Source: Streptomyces netropsis (lineage in GTDB: Bacteria; Actinomycetota; Actinomycetes; Streptomycetales; Streptomycetaceae). From it: a stretch of 64,000 nucleotides of DNA. The notes beneath the pieces are model-generated. The model made no database searches. It was not told where the DNA came from and saw nothing but the letters and a program-made list of their open reading frames with translations. The translations under genes and the position numbers were made by a program. The stretch covers positions 62,001 to 126,000 of the forward strand of contig NZ_JACHJG010000004.1 of the NCBI RefSeq assembly GCF_014203545.1. Reading direction: 5' to 3'. This document shows positions 27,079 to 35,143 of the stretch, one piece after another. Positions within the stretch are counted from its first letter, which is position 1. Each line of letters begins with the position of its first letter.

Positions 27079-27113
27079 GGTTGCCTGGAGGGGGCTTCAC
27101 CCCCCAGGCAACC
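27079..27113 (+). terminator. Strong hairpin terminator after the aldehyde dehydrogenase gene
   Basis: GGTTGCCTGG (27079-27088) pairs perfectly with CCAGGCAACC (27104-27113), extended inward by a G5/C4 run around a short CTTCA loop, 12 bp past the stop codon. Confidence 0.88.
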
Positions 27114-27277
27114 CAGACACTCGCAGTCACAATCCGCGATCACTCAGGCACTCCTGCGGCATTCTCCACAAATCTGCGCGGCTCCCGGACCAGCCACGGA
27201 CCAATTGGAGCGCTACGCCGCATCGGCGGCCCCAGGCGTATCCACGACGCGAAGCGACTGGGCCAGCTCCGCCCCCC

Positions 27278-27439
27278 CCTATCCGTCTCAGCCTGGCCAG
27301 GTTGGAGGTCACCCTCGTCACCTGGACGCACCTGCAGGGGGATTGGACATCCGTCGTCCATCCCATGCTACGCGAAGTGGTCGGACTCCACACGGCGCTG
27401 CCGGTGACGCTCGACGCTCTCCACCTCGCCAGCACCTGA
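27278..27439 (+). pseudogene. Possible PIN-domain (VapC-like) toxin C-terminal remnant
   Basis: One frame reads SLARLEVTLVTWTHLQGD and, after a short spacer, LHTALPVTLDALHLAST then stop. The ending resembles the C-terminal (LR)TLDALHLA(S/T) motif of VapC-type PIN ribonucleases, and SLARLEVT resembles their central helix. The N-terminal DSSALVK-type strand with the first catalytic Asp is not found, and no antitoxin gene is present. At best it is a decayed fragment. The rest of 27114-27487 shows nothing recognisable. Confidence 0.35.
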
Positions 27440-27487
27440 CCTCACCAACCAACCAATCGCGAAGGGCTACCCCCACCGGGACGGCTC

Positions 27488-30400
27488 TCAGACCAAGCCG
27501 CTGTACGCAGCCAACCAGCCCGTGGCCAAGTGGTCGTTCCGAGTGAAGACGGCCGCGCCACGGTGGCCGCCCACCGGGTCGTCCGGTGCCGGGCGCGGGT
27601 AGGGGAGTTCGACCGGGGCGCGCTCGACCGGGTGAAACTCCACCGACGTGCCGTCCCACAGCCATACGGTCGCGCCACGCGGGCAGTCCCGGACCAGGAC
27701 ACCGTCCGGACCCGGGGTGACGAGCGCGCCCGTCGTACGCTCTGCGAGGAGTTGCCGGTAGCGCTGGGAGGGCAGGACGCAACCGTTGGGTGACGTGGTG
27801 CCCGGCCAGTCGGGGGCGCCTATGCCTCGTTTGCGGGCGGCACGCCACATCTGCGGCACGAGCCGGTTGGCGAGCGGCGCGGTGGCCATCTGCTCGCAGA
27901 TCCACAACAGGCGACCGGCGCCGCGGCGCGGGCCGAGTTCCCGCCAGCGGATCCGGGCGGCCAGGTCGGCGGCGACGACGGCGGCCCAGGGGTGCACGGT
28001 GCCGAGCGGGCCCTGCGCGCCGAGCCAGGCCAGGTAGCGCTGGGACTCCTCGTAGATGCCGGTGAGGCTCTCGGAGGGAATGCCGAGGACGTACGGGGAA
28101 CGGGTGCGGAACACCTTGGGGCTGTGCGCGACCAGGAGCAGTGCTGCCCGCGCCAGGTCCCCAGCGACCACCGGTTCGTCCACCGGCCGCGCCAGCGCGC
28201 CGCCCGCCTCCGGGTCCGGGAGGTCCAGGTGGCCGCCGTTGCGCAGCACCCGCAGCAGCACGGCGCGGGCCCGGTCGGTGAAATGGGCCTGTTCCAGGTT
28301 CGGCAGGTGCGTGGCGAGCAGTGCGGTGAGCAACTGCTCGGCCCCGTCCGGGTCCTGGGGCACGGGGGCGGCGCGCAGCGCGTCGGACATCTCATCGGCG
28401 AGGTCGGTGGCGAGCATGAAACGGCTGGTGAGGGCGCCGAGCTCGGTGGCCACGAGGGTGTCGTCGTGCTCGAGGCCGGGGCTACGGCGCAGGTAGCAGG
28501 CCTCGGTGAGGAACTCGACGGCGTCGTACAGCGGGTCGAAGCTCTCGTTGCCCTGGTGGTAGGAGAGGGTGCGGGTCCACCAGTTCTCGGCCTCCCGGAG
28601 CGTGCGCACGCGGCCCTGCACCGCCTCGGCCAGCAGGTGGTCGGGCAGGCGTTCGCGGATGCGGGAGCGCACGGTGTAGCCGGCGGCCAGACGGGCCTGC
28701 CACTCGGGCCGGTCGGTGCCGTCGGTGAGGAGGAAGGCCCAGCCCTCGCGCTCCCCGGCGCCGACGCGCCCGGCGCGCCCGAACATCTGCTGGACCATGG
28801 AGACTTCGACTCGGTCCAGGCCGATCTCGGTGTCACGTACGACGACGGCGCGGGCGGGCAGGTTGACCCCGGCCGCCACAGTGGACGTCGCCACCAGGGC
28901 GTTTGCCTCGCGGTTCCGGAACGCCTGTTCGGCCTCGCGTTTGTAGGGCCAATCCCGGTAGTGGATGCGCACGCCCGTCAGCGAGCAGAGCCGCTCGACG
29001 GCCTCCGGGTCGTCCTTGTCGACGCCCTTGGTACAGGCCCCGCGCTCCTCGGCGAGGGCGAGCGCGGTCATGCGCACGCCGCGCTTGCTGCCGCAGAACA
29101 CCAGGGCGCTGCCGCCCTCCTCGGCGATGGTACGGACCTGTTGCACGGCGGCGCGGGTGCGGGCCGCAGCGCGGGCGCCCCGGTCGCTGTTGGTGGACGC
29201 GGCGGGGACGGGTATCTGCCAGATCAGCCGGGTGGGCCGCCACGTGGTGCTCACAAGGCGGGCGCCGAGCCAGTCGGCGACCTCGTCGGCATTGGCGACC
29301 GTCGCGGACAGGCCGACGACACGCACCTGCCCGGTGTCCTCGCCGACTCGAGCAAGCAGGGCCTCCAGGATGGGGCCACGGCCAGGGTCGCCGAGCAGGT
29401 GGATCTCGTCGACGACGAGGCAGCCGACGTCGGCGAGGGCGTCGCGCAGTGAGCCAGTGCGACAGATGGCCTCGAACTTCTCGGTGGTCGCGACCCATAT
29501 ATCGGCCTTTCGGATCAGCTCGGCGTCGACGGCGTACTCGCCGGTGAGGCGCACCACGCTCAGTCCGTTGCTGCGCCACAGGTCGAGTTCGTGGTCAAGT
29601 TCGTCGGTCAGGGAGCGCTGCGGCACGAGCCAGGCAGCCTTGCGGCCCTGTACGTTGGCCTTGAGGGCGGCGACCATGCCGATTGGGGTCTTGCCCGCGC
29701 CGGTCGGGGCGACAACCAGGACGTTCCCGTCGTTCTCGAGGATCGCCGGGACAGCGTCGGCCTGCGCCGGATTGAACGTCGGGTACTTCAGGAACCGCGA
29801 CCAGCTCGGCGGTACCAGGTCGGCCACCGGGACGTAGGCGTCGTCGGCGTCCTCGGGCAGTTCCTCCAGGGCGTCCCACTGCAGCGCGAACGCGTCACGG
29901 GCGGCATGGGCGCCGGGACCCGCGACCGGGGCCGCTGGCAGCGGGCCGGAGCGGACGGGCCAAGCGACGAGGTCGGTTCGTTGCCCCAGGTCGCTGACGG
30001 TGCCGACGACTTCTGACTCCTGCCAGTGCCGTGCACAGCGGTACGGAATGTCCTCGTCGGTCAGGTACACGCGCAGGGCGTCGAATTCCGGACCGTCCGG
30101 CATGATGACGCGGATGTCCTCGGCCGCATCGATAGCCTCGAAGGATGGCCGCCAATGCGGGTCGGTCACCTTGCACCAGTACAGGAGCCGCAGTTCAGGG
30201 TCGGCCGGCAGCGGCAGGTCGGCGGGCCAACTGGGTCCGGGTGACGTCAGGTTGGAGGCAATGATGCGTGCGGGGCCGGGCGTAGGCCGGAGTGCCGCGC
30301 CGGGGGAGGCATAGATCGGTCTGATAGTCAGGCCGCCCGGCTCATCACCCGTGGGGCACGGGCCGAGCAGCATGTCCCAGGCATCGTCGGCATCGGGGCC

Positions 30401-30766
30401 GGGATTTGGCTTCGCGGCGGGAGCGGGCGTGGGCGCCTTTGCCCAGCCGCTGTGGCCCATGAGTTTGTCGTACGTCTTCACGCCGAGATCCGCGAGGGCG
30501 TAGGCAGCGGGGCAACGCGGGCAGACGACGGCGACGTAGCGGTAGACGCGCCCCTGGGACTCGTACGGCCTGCGCAGTGAGTGCAGTTCGCCGCCGCAGG
30601 CGGGGCAGCGGCGCGGGACCCTTTCCTCGTAGCTCCAGCCCGGCTCCTCAAATCGGGCCGGCAGCGGGTCGGTCAGACGGGCCCTCCACCGCCTGCGGAC
30701 CAGGTCCGGTACGGATTCCCCCGACGCGGCCGCTCCATCCTGCTTTCCCCCATCAGCCGTGCGCAT
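27488..30766 (-). CDS. Ski2-like DEAD/DEAH-box helicase with N-terminal zinc ribbon
   Basis: A 1,092-residue SF2 helicase. Residues 54-90 form a zinc ribbon (RRCPACGGEL ... VVCPRCPAAY). After about 200 less conserved residues comes the motor: Walker A APTGAGKTPIG (about 355), DEIH (about 452), SAT in GLSATVANADEVADWLGA (about 485), RecA2 from ALVFCGSKRGVRM, and the Ski2-type TVAAGVNLPARAVVVRDTE then MFGRAGRVG (about 660). SATVANADEVADWLGA and GVNLPA are characteristic of Hel308/Brr2/Ski2 relatives. The C-terminal 400 residues have no named domain. The ATG at 30766 is the first in-frame start after an upstream stretch of poor coding quality. It is divergent from the membrane/STAND gene pair, 166 bp away. 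Probably part of a conflict system; not Hachiman or Dpd as I know them. Confidence 0.88.
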   Translation of the reverse strand: MRTADGGKQDGAAASGESVPDLVRRRWRARLTDPLPARFEEPGWSYEERVPRRCPACGGELHSLRRPYESQGRVYRYVAVVCPRCPAAYALADLGVKTYDKLMGHSGWAKAPTPAPAAKPNPGPDADDAWDMLLGPCPTGDEPGGLTIRPIYASPGAALRPTPGPARIIASNLTSPGPSWPADLPLPADPELRLLYWCKVTDPHWRPSFEAIDAAEDIRVIMPDGPEFDALRVYLTDEDIPYRCARHWQESEVVGTVSDLGQRTDLVAWPVRSGPLPAAPVAGPGAHAARDAFALQWDALEELPEDADDAYVPVADLVPPSWSRFLKYPTFNPAQADAVPAILENDGNVLVVAPTGAGKTPIGMVAALKANVQGRKAAWLVPQRSLTDELDHELDLWRSNGLSVVRLTGEYAVDAELIRKADIWVATTEKFEAICRTGSLRDALADVGCLVVDEIHLLGDPGRGPILEALLARVGEDTGQVRVVGLSATVANADEVADWLGARLVSTTWRPTRLIWQIPVPAASTNSDRGARAAARTRAAVQQVRTIAEEGGSALVFCGSKRGVRMTALALAEERGACTKGVDKDDPEAVERLCSLTGVRIHYRDWPYKREAEQAFRNREANALVATSTVAAGVNLPARAVVVRDTEIGLDRVEVSMVQQMFGRAGRVGAGEREGWAFLLTDGTDRPEWQARLAAGYTVRSRIRERLPDHLLAEAVQGRVRTLREAENWWTRTLSYHQGNESFDPLYDAVEFLTEACYLRRSPGLEHDDTLVATELGALTSRFMLATDLADEMSDALRAAPVPQDPDGAEQLLTALLATHLPNLEQAHFTDRARAVLLRVLRNGGHLDLPDPEAGGALARPVDEPVVAGDLARAALLLVAHSPKVFRTRSPYVLGIPSESLTGIYEESQRYLAWLGAQGPLGTVHPWAAVVAADLAARIRWRELGPRRGAGRLLWICEQMATAPLANRLVPQMWRAARKRGIGAPDWPGTTSPNGCVLPSQRYRQLLAERTTGALVTPGPDGVLVRDCPRGATVWLWDGTSVEFHPVERAPVELPYPRPAPDDPVGGHRGAAVFTRNDHLATGWLAAYSGLV

Positions 30767-30795
30767 GAACCAACTCTGACACAGGGGCCACCGTG

Positions 30796-30811
30796 GAGCG
30801 AGTGATCGCTC
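30796..30811. promoter_or_regulatory. Inverted repeat in the helicase/STAND divergent promoter region
   Basis: GAGCGA-GTGA-TCGCTC lies in the 166-bp gap between the divergent genes, about 120 bp before the + strand start, and is a candidate shared operator. A TATTCT hexamer further right (about 30859) could be the -10 for the + strand pair. Neither has a proven partner element. Confidence 0.3.
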
Positions 30812-30932
30812 ACACGTCGTGAGAACGGCCAGCACAACCCCCCGCATTCCGGCTGGATATTCTACGGTCGTCGGTGCGGGGCAGCGGCGCACGGAGTGCG
30901 CGACGTCATAGGGGCCCGCTGAGGGAGGAATT

Positions 30933-31388
30933 GTGCTCGACGAACTCGTGGTGGCCGGCGGTACGGCAGTGGTCGGAGCCATGGCCACCGACTCCTGGAT
31001 GCTGGCCCGCGCCCGCGTGGCGGAGCTGTTCCGGCGCCGTGGCGGCGAGGAACGGCAGCAAGCGATCGAGGGCCAACTCGACAGCAACGCACAACTCGTG
31101 GCGGAGGCCGACGACAGCGACCGGGTGCGGCAGACGCTCCTTCCACTGTGGCAGCTCGAGCTGCGCTCGCTGCTGCAGCGCGACCCGGCGGCGGCCGAGG
31201 AGTTGCGGGCCCTGATCGAGGAGGTCCGGCCCGCCGGGAACAGCGAGCCGAAGTGGGTGCAGGACGTCGTCGTACGGGACAACGCGAAGGCGTTCCTGGT
31301 GCAGGGCGGAAGCATCGTCAACCACCACTACAGCACCGAGTCAGCGCCCGGTCGCACCGCCGAAGGGGCCCCCGGGACCGCTCGGTGA
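30933..31388 (+). CDS. Small protein with N-terminal hydrophobic segment, partner of the STAND protein
   Basis: A 151-residue protein. The start, MLDELVVAGGTAVVGAMATDSW, is a short hydrophobic segment that may insert in or touch the membrane. Residues 25-95 are predicted helical and charged (ARVAELFRRRGGEERQQAIE, LPLWQLELRSLLQRDPAAAEELRALIEE). The C-terminus contains DNAKAFLVQGGSIVNHHYST, a Gln-Gly-Gly-Ser-Ile type tail. I recall similar tails in actinobacterial proteins encoded next to STAND NTPases. Its stop overlaps the GTG of the STAND gene (GTGA), so the two are made together. Role unknown; an adaptor or effector is plausible. The start has GAGGGAGGAA about 6 nt upstream. Confidence 0.78.
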   Translation: MLDELVVAGGTAVVGAMATDSWMLARARVAELFRRRGGEERQQAIEGQLDSNAQLVAEADDSDRVRQTLLPLWQLELRSLLQRDPAAAEELRALIEEVRPAGNSEPKWVQDVVVRDNAKAFLVQGGSIVNHHYSTESAPGRTAEGAPGTAR

Positions 31389-34300
31389 CAGGGGCTGACG
31401 AGGGCACCCGGCAGAGCCGTCGGGTCGCCACTGGCGGCGGTGGCGCACCGCCGTCCGGCCCCGCCACAGAGGCGACCGTCCAGCAGTCGATCCGTGTGGA
31501 GAGCGGCTTCGGGTACGGCGTTGTGGGCGCCGACCTGCACGTCTTCCCGGATCGTGGGCCCGTGTACCTGCTCGGCGAGCACCAGAGTGCGGCCCCCGCG
31601 CCGGACGACACCTGGCTGCTTGACCAGCCCAGCCGGATGCTCAACGCCCGCTACCGGCTGGTCGACTTCACCGGCCGGAAGCGGGAGCGCGCCGAGCTCA
31701 CCGCATGGCGGGACGACCCCGGGCCGCGGCTCTCGGCGACCTGGCTGCACGGCCCCGGCGGGCACGGAAAGAGCCGCCTCGCCGACGAGTTCGCCGCCGA
31801 GAGCGCCGCTGCAGGCTGGAAGGTCGTCACGGCCACGCACGGCCCGGGCGCCATTCTGGACGCGGGCCAGGGGAACAGCGCAGACCTGCGGCCCGACGGG
31901 GCTCGCGGCATGCTCCTCGTGGTCGACTACGCCGACCGCTGGCCTGTCTCGCACCTCACCTGGCTGTTCAGCAACCGGCTGCTCACCAGCCCCCTGCCGA
32001 CCCGGCTGCTGTTGCTCGCCCGCTCGGCCACTGCCTGGCCCGCCGTGCGCTCCGCCCTGGAAGACATCATGGCCGGCACGCAGGACCAGGAGCTGAGCCC
32101 GCTGGGCGCCCCCGGCAGCGACCCGCGGGCCCGGTCGGCCATGTTCGCCGCGGCCAGGGACTGCTTCGCCGCCCGGTACGGTGTGCCCGACCCGGCCGTG
32201 ATCGCACAACCGCAGGATCTGGGGCGCCCGGAGTTCGGGCTCGTCCTCGCGGTGCACATGGCCGCCCTGGTTGCCGTCGACGCCCACGTCCGCGGCGAAC
32301 AGGCCCCGAACGACCTGGCCGGCCTCTCCGCGTACCTCCTGAACCGGGAGCGACGACACTGGACCCGGCTGTGGGAGAACCGCCTGGAGGGACTGGACTT
32401 CAGCACCGCGCCGAGCGACATGAACCGCGTCGTGTTCACGGCCGCTCTCACCGGGGCCGTGTCACCGGGGGAGGGCGGCTCCCTGCTCGCGGCGATCGGC
32501 CTGGAGCGGCCCCTGCAGTTGCTCACCGACCACGGCACTTGCTACCCGGCGGCGGAGCCGGGCGCCGTCCTCGAGCCGCTCTACCCGGACCGGCTCGCCG
32601 AGGACTTCCTCGCCCTCAGCCTCGACGGGCACCGCGTGACCGGCTATCCAGCCGCCCCCTGGGCCGCACCGACAGCGCGCACGCTCAGTGCCCGCGACCC
32701 GGACGGTGCGGTTCCGCCGTCGGTCACGCGCGGCCTGACGTTCCTGGCCGCCGCGGCGGCACCGGGGCGCTGGCCGCACATCGCCGGGCACCTGGAGCAG
32801 ATCCTGCGGCAGGACCCGTCGGTGGCCGTCGCCGCGGGCAGCGCGGCCCTCACGGCGCTCGCCGAGACCACCCTTCCAGCCTCCGTACTCGCCTCCGTGG
32901 AGACCTGCTTCCCGGAGTTCGGGCAGCTCGACCTGGACGCGGGCATCGCGACGTTCACTGCCCGACTGGTCGCCGAACGCCTCCCCCACACCGCCGACCC
33001 TGCCGAGCGCGGCCGCCTGCACCAGGGCCTCGGCTTCCGGCTCGGCCGGGCGGGGCGGGCACAGGAGGCGCTGGCCGCGGACGAGGAGGCAGTGCGCTGC
33101 TTCCGGAAGGCGGCTACTGTGGGCACACACCCGGCTGGTTCTCAGTCTCCGTCCTCTTCCATTGCCGCATTCTCGTCCACATCGCCGTACATGTCCCCGA
33201 CCGCGACCCTGGCGACCGCGCTGCTGCACCTGACCCAGCACGCCTTCGACGCCGACGCCCCCGATCGCGCCCTGCACGCGGCCGAGGAGGCGGTCACGCT
33301 CTTCCAGGACCTGGCCGTGGCGGACCCAGCAGCCCACGAGCCCGGCCTTGCCCTGGCCCTCGCACAGGTGGGCCGGGGGCTGGCTGCGGCCGGATACCCG
33401 GACCGGGCCATGGCCCCCCCCACGGAGCAAGCGGTCGGGATCTTCTGGCGTCTGACGGCGACCCAACCGGACCAGTACGAGAGCGGCCTCGCGCTCGCCC
33501 TGAACAACCTCGGCATCTTCTCCTGGCAGCTGCGCCGCCTCTCGGACGCCGTGGCCGCGCAGGCGCGGGCCATCGAGTTCGCCCGGCGCGGCCTGGCGGC
33601 CGGCCCGCCCGCCGGGTCGCTACTCGCCCGCGCGTTCGTACTCGACGAGTCCGAGCTGGCGCAGTGCCTGGGCAACCTGTCCGTCCTGCTGTGGGCGTCG
33701 CGGCGCAGGGAGGAGGCAGTCACCGCGCTGGAGGAGGCGGTCGCGACCACCCGACGACTGGCCTCGGTCGCACCCGCCGTGCAGGAGCCCGTCCTGGCCG
33801 ACGTCGCGTCGCGGCTCGTCACCTATCTGGGGAGGCTGCAACGGTGGCGGGAGGCCCTCACCCTGGCCGACGAGGCGGCTGGGATCACTGCACGGCTCGC
33901 AGCGGCCGACCCGGTCCGGTACGAGAGCGACCACGCGAAGGTCCTGCACCAGTCGGCCCAGGCCCGGCGCGGCGCCGAGGGTAACCTCGCCGCCGCGCGC
34001 CGGGACGCCGACATGTCCGTAGCGATCTACCGGCGCTTGGCGGCCGAGGACCACGCGGAGTACCGCCGGGCCCTGGAAGAGGCCCTGGAGACCCAGGAGT
34101 TGTTGCGGCTCGCGGGCAGCAGCGGACCCATCGCGCCGACGGCACGCTGGACCTCGGAGGAGCACTGGGTGAACCTCCTGAACCAGGACGAGGTCTGGCA
34201 GGACGTTCAGGACCGCCGCCACCGGCTGGACGAGATGCCCCCTTCCTACTGCGGCAACGTCCTGCACTTCATCCGTAAACAGACGGACCAGCTCATCGAG

Positions 34301-34513
34301 TTGCTCGCCGACGGGCTCGACGTGACGCCGGAGGCCCTCGGCCTGACCGACCGCGACGACGCGGCGTCCTGGCTGGACCGCCAGCCCCTGATCGTCGCCC
34401 TGACCCGGCGCGCCAGGGGCGAGTCAGCCCGGCCCGAATTCTGCCACTGCGGGTACCCGGTGGCCCCGGGCTGGCATCACCAGCACTGCTATCCGGGCAT
34501 CGTCGTGGACTGA
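31385..34513 (+). CDS. STAND-type P-loop NTPase with TPR repeats
   Basis: A 1,042-residue protein. Residues 35-60 read ESGFGYGVVGADLHVFPDRGPVYLL, a conserved-looking N-terminal module. The P-loop is LHGPGGHGKSRLADEF (about 120-135) and Walker B is MLLVVDYADRW (about 177-187), followed by a helical NTPase lid. From about residue 540 a series of TPR-like helical pairs runs to about 920 (for example HQGLGFRLGRAGRAQEALAADEEAV and LAQVGRGLAAAGYPDRAM). A Ser-rich insertion at about 580-610 interrupts the repeats. The C-terminus has a Cys/His cluster (FCHCGYPVAPGWHHQHCYPG). The layout, signal sensor plus NTPase switch, is that of STAND defence or regulatory proteins. The GTG overlaps the upstream stop. 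No fused nuclease, protease or TIR effector is seen, so the effector may be the small partner or the divergent helicase. Confidence 0.83.
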   Translation: MTGADEGTRQSRRVATGGGGAPPSGPATEATVQQSIRVESGFGYGVVGADLHVFPDRGPVYLLGEHQSAAPAPDDTWLLDQPSRMLNARYRLVDFTGRKRERAELTAWRDDPGPRLSATWLHGPGGHGKSRLADEFAAESAAAGWKVVTATHGPGAILDAGQGNSADLRPDGARGMLLVVDYADRWPVSHLTWLFSNRLLTSPLPTRLLLLARSATAWPAVRSALEDIMAGTQDQELSPLGAPGSDPRARSAMFAAARDCFAARYGVPDPAVIAQPQDLGRPEFGLVLAVHMAALVAVDAHVRGEQAPNDLAGLSAYLLNRERRHWTRLWENRLEGLDFSTAPSDMNRVVFTAALTGAVSPGEGGSLLAAIGLERPLQLLTDHGTCYPAAEPGAVLEPLYPDRLAEDFLALSLDGHRVTGYPAAPWAAPTARTLSARDPDGAVPPSVTRGLTFLAAAAAPGRWPHIAGHLEQILRQDPSVAVAAGSAALTALAETTLPASVLASVETCFPEFGQLDLDAGIATFTARLVAERLPHTADPAERGRLHQGLGFRLGRAGRAQEALAADEEAVRCFRKAATVGTHPAGSQSPSSSIAAFSSTSPYMSPTATLATALLHLTQHAFDADAPDRALHAAEEAVTLFQDLAVADPAAHEPGLALALAQVGRGLAAAGYPDRAMAPPTEQAVGIFWRLTATQPDQYESGLALALNNLGIFSWQLRRLSDAVAAQARAIEFARRGLAAGPPAGSLLARAFVLDESELAQCLGNLSVLLWASRRREEAVTALEEAVATTRRLASVAPAVQEPVLADVASRLVTYLGRLQRWREALTLADEAAGITARLAAADPVRYESDHAKVLHQSAQARRGAEGNLAAARRDADMSVAIYRRLAAEDHAEYRRALEEALETQELLRLAGSSGPIAPTARWTSEEHWVNLLNQDEVWQDVQDRRHRLDEMPPSYCGNVLHFIRKQTDQLIELLADGLDVTPEALGLTDRDDAASWLDRQPLIVALTRRARGESARPEFCHCGYPVAPGWHHQHCYPGIVVD

Positions 34514-34677
34514 CCCGGACGGCCCCAGTGGTGCGGTACGACGCCAAACAGACCGCTGGGGCCGTTCACCCCTCCGGGCGCGGGCAGGAAGGTACGACAA
34601 CACGCACCTCCTGCCAGGCAGGCGACCACCCTGCCTCGAGCCGCAACGACTGCCCCCAGGCCGAAGCTGTCATCACC

Positions 34678-34905
34678 CGTATCCACGTGCCCGGCAGCGG
34701 ACCGGGCCGGCCACGGATACAGCCCCATCATGTTGTGGCCGACGAGGGCTCCTCCACCCGTACCTTCCGCTCCTACCTCCGTAGACGCGCCATCAAGGCC
34801 ACCATCCCTGGGCGCGCTGACCAGCTCGCCTGCAGGGCCCGTGAACGCCCCTGCGGCTTCTACAAGACCGCCTACCGGTGGCGCAACGTCGTTGAGCGCC
34901 GCTCC
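34678..34905 (+). pseudogene. IS5-family transposase remnant (C-terminal part)
   Basis: The frame encodes PGRPRIQPHHVVADEGSSTR, then TFRSYLRRRAIKATIPGRADQ and, further on, GFYKTAYRWRNVVER. This matches the C-terminal catalytic region of streptomycete IS5-group transposases, including the D of VVAD(K)G and the Y..RN.VER motif with the last acidic residue. The N-terminal half is missing and the usual end after NVVER (FNRLKQ...) is replaced by unrelated sequence. No terminal inverted repeats were found. The flanking 34514-34677 and 34906-35020 segments hold nothing else recognisable. Confidence 0.75.
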
Positions 34906-35020
34906 CCTCGCCTATGCCTGGTGTGCAGGTCGACCAAGATCCGGACCATTCCCGGACCACGATGCCAACCAAGAGCCCCACAACGGTCGTTTCCCCAGGT
35001 CAAACAGGTCACGCTTCCTG

Positions 35021-35083
35021 TACCACAAGGAGACGAAGAATCTCCTCGTGCCGTACTCGCCGAAGCGTCTCGGCTTCTTCTAA
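35021..35083 (+). pseudogene. Diverged 3'-end fragment of an aldehyde dehydrogenase gene (repeat copy 2)
   Basis: One frame reads YHKETKNLLVPYSPKRLGFF followed by TAA, nearly the same as the last residues of the intact enzyme at 25544-27067. The DNA differs at about a dozen positions, mostly in keeping with coding constraint, so it probably derives from the ALDH gene of a related strain or a paralogue. The upstream sequence does not match ALDH beyond YH(K/Q)ETK. Confidence 0.82.
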
Positions 35084-35090
35084 AGGCACG

Positions 35091-35132
35091 AAAAAAGGCG
35101 CCTGCCCTGGGTTTTCGCCCGTCAGGCGCCTT
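35091..35132 (-). terminator. Rho-independent terminator of the metallopeptidase gene
   Basis: On the minus strand AAGGCGCCTG pairs with CAGGCGCCTT across an 18-nt loop and is followed by a run of T residues (35091-35096 as A on the + strand). It starts 12 bp after the metallopeptidase stop. Canonical T-tract terminators are uncommon in Streptomyces. Confidence 0.85.
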
Positions 35133-35143
35133 CACGCACAGGC

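Noticed and set aside
27000..27130. tRNA gene as attachment site at the island edge
   Set aside because: No cloverleaf or tRNA-like 3' end is present; the repeated sequence is the coding end of the aldehyde dehydrogenase gene.
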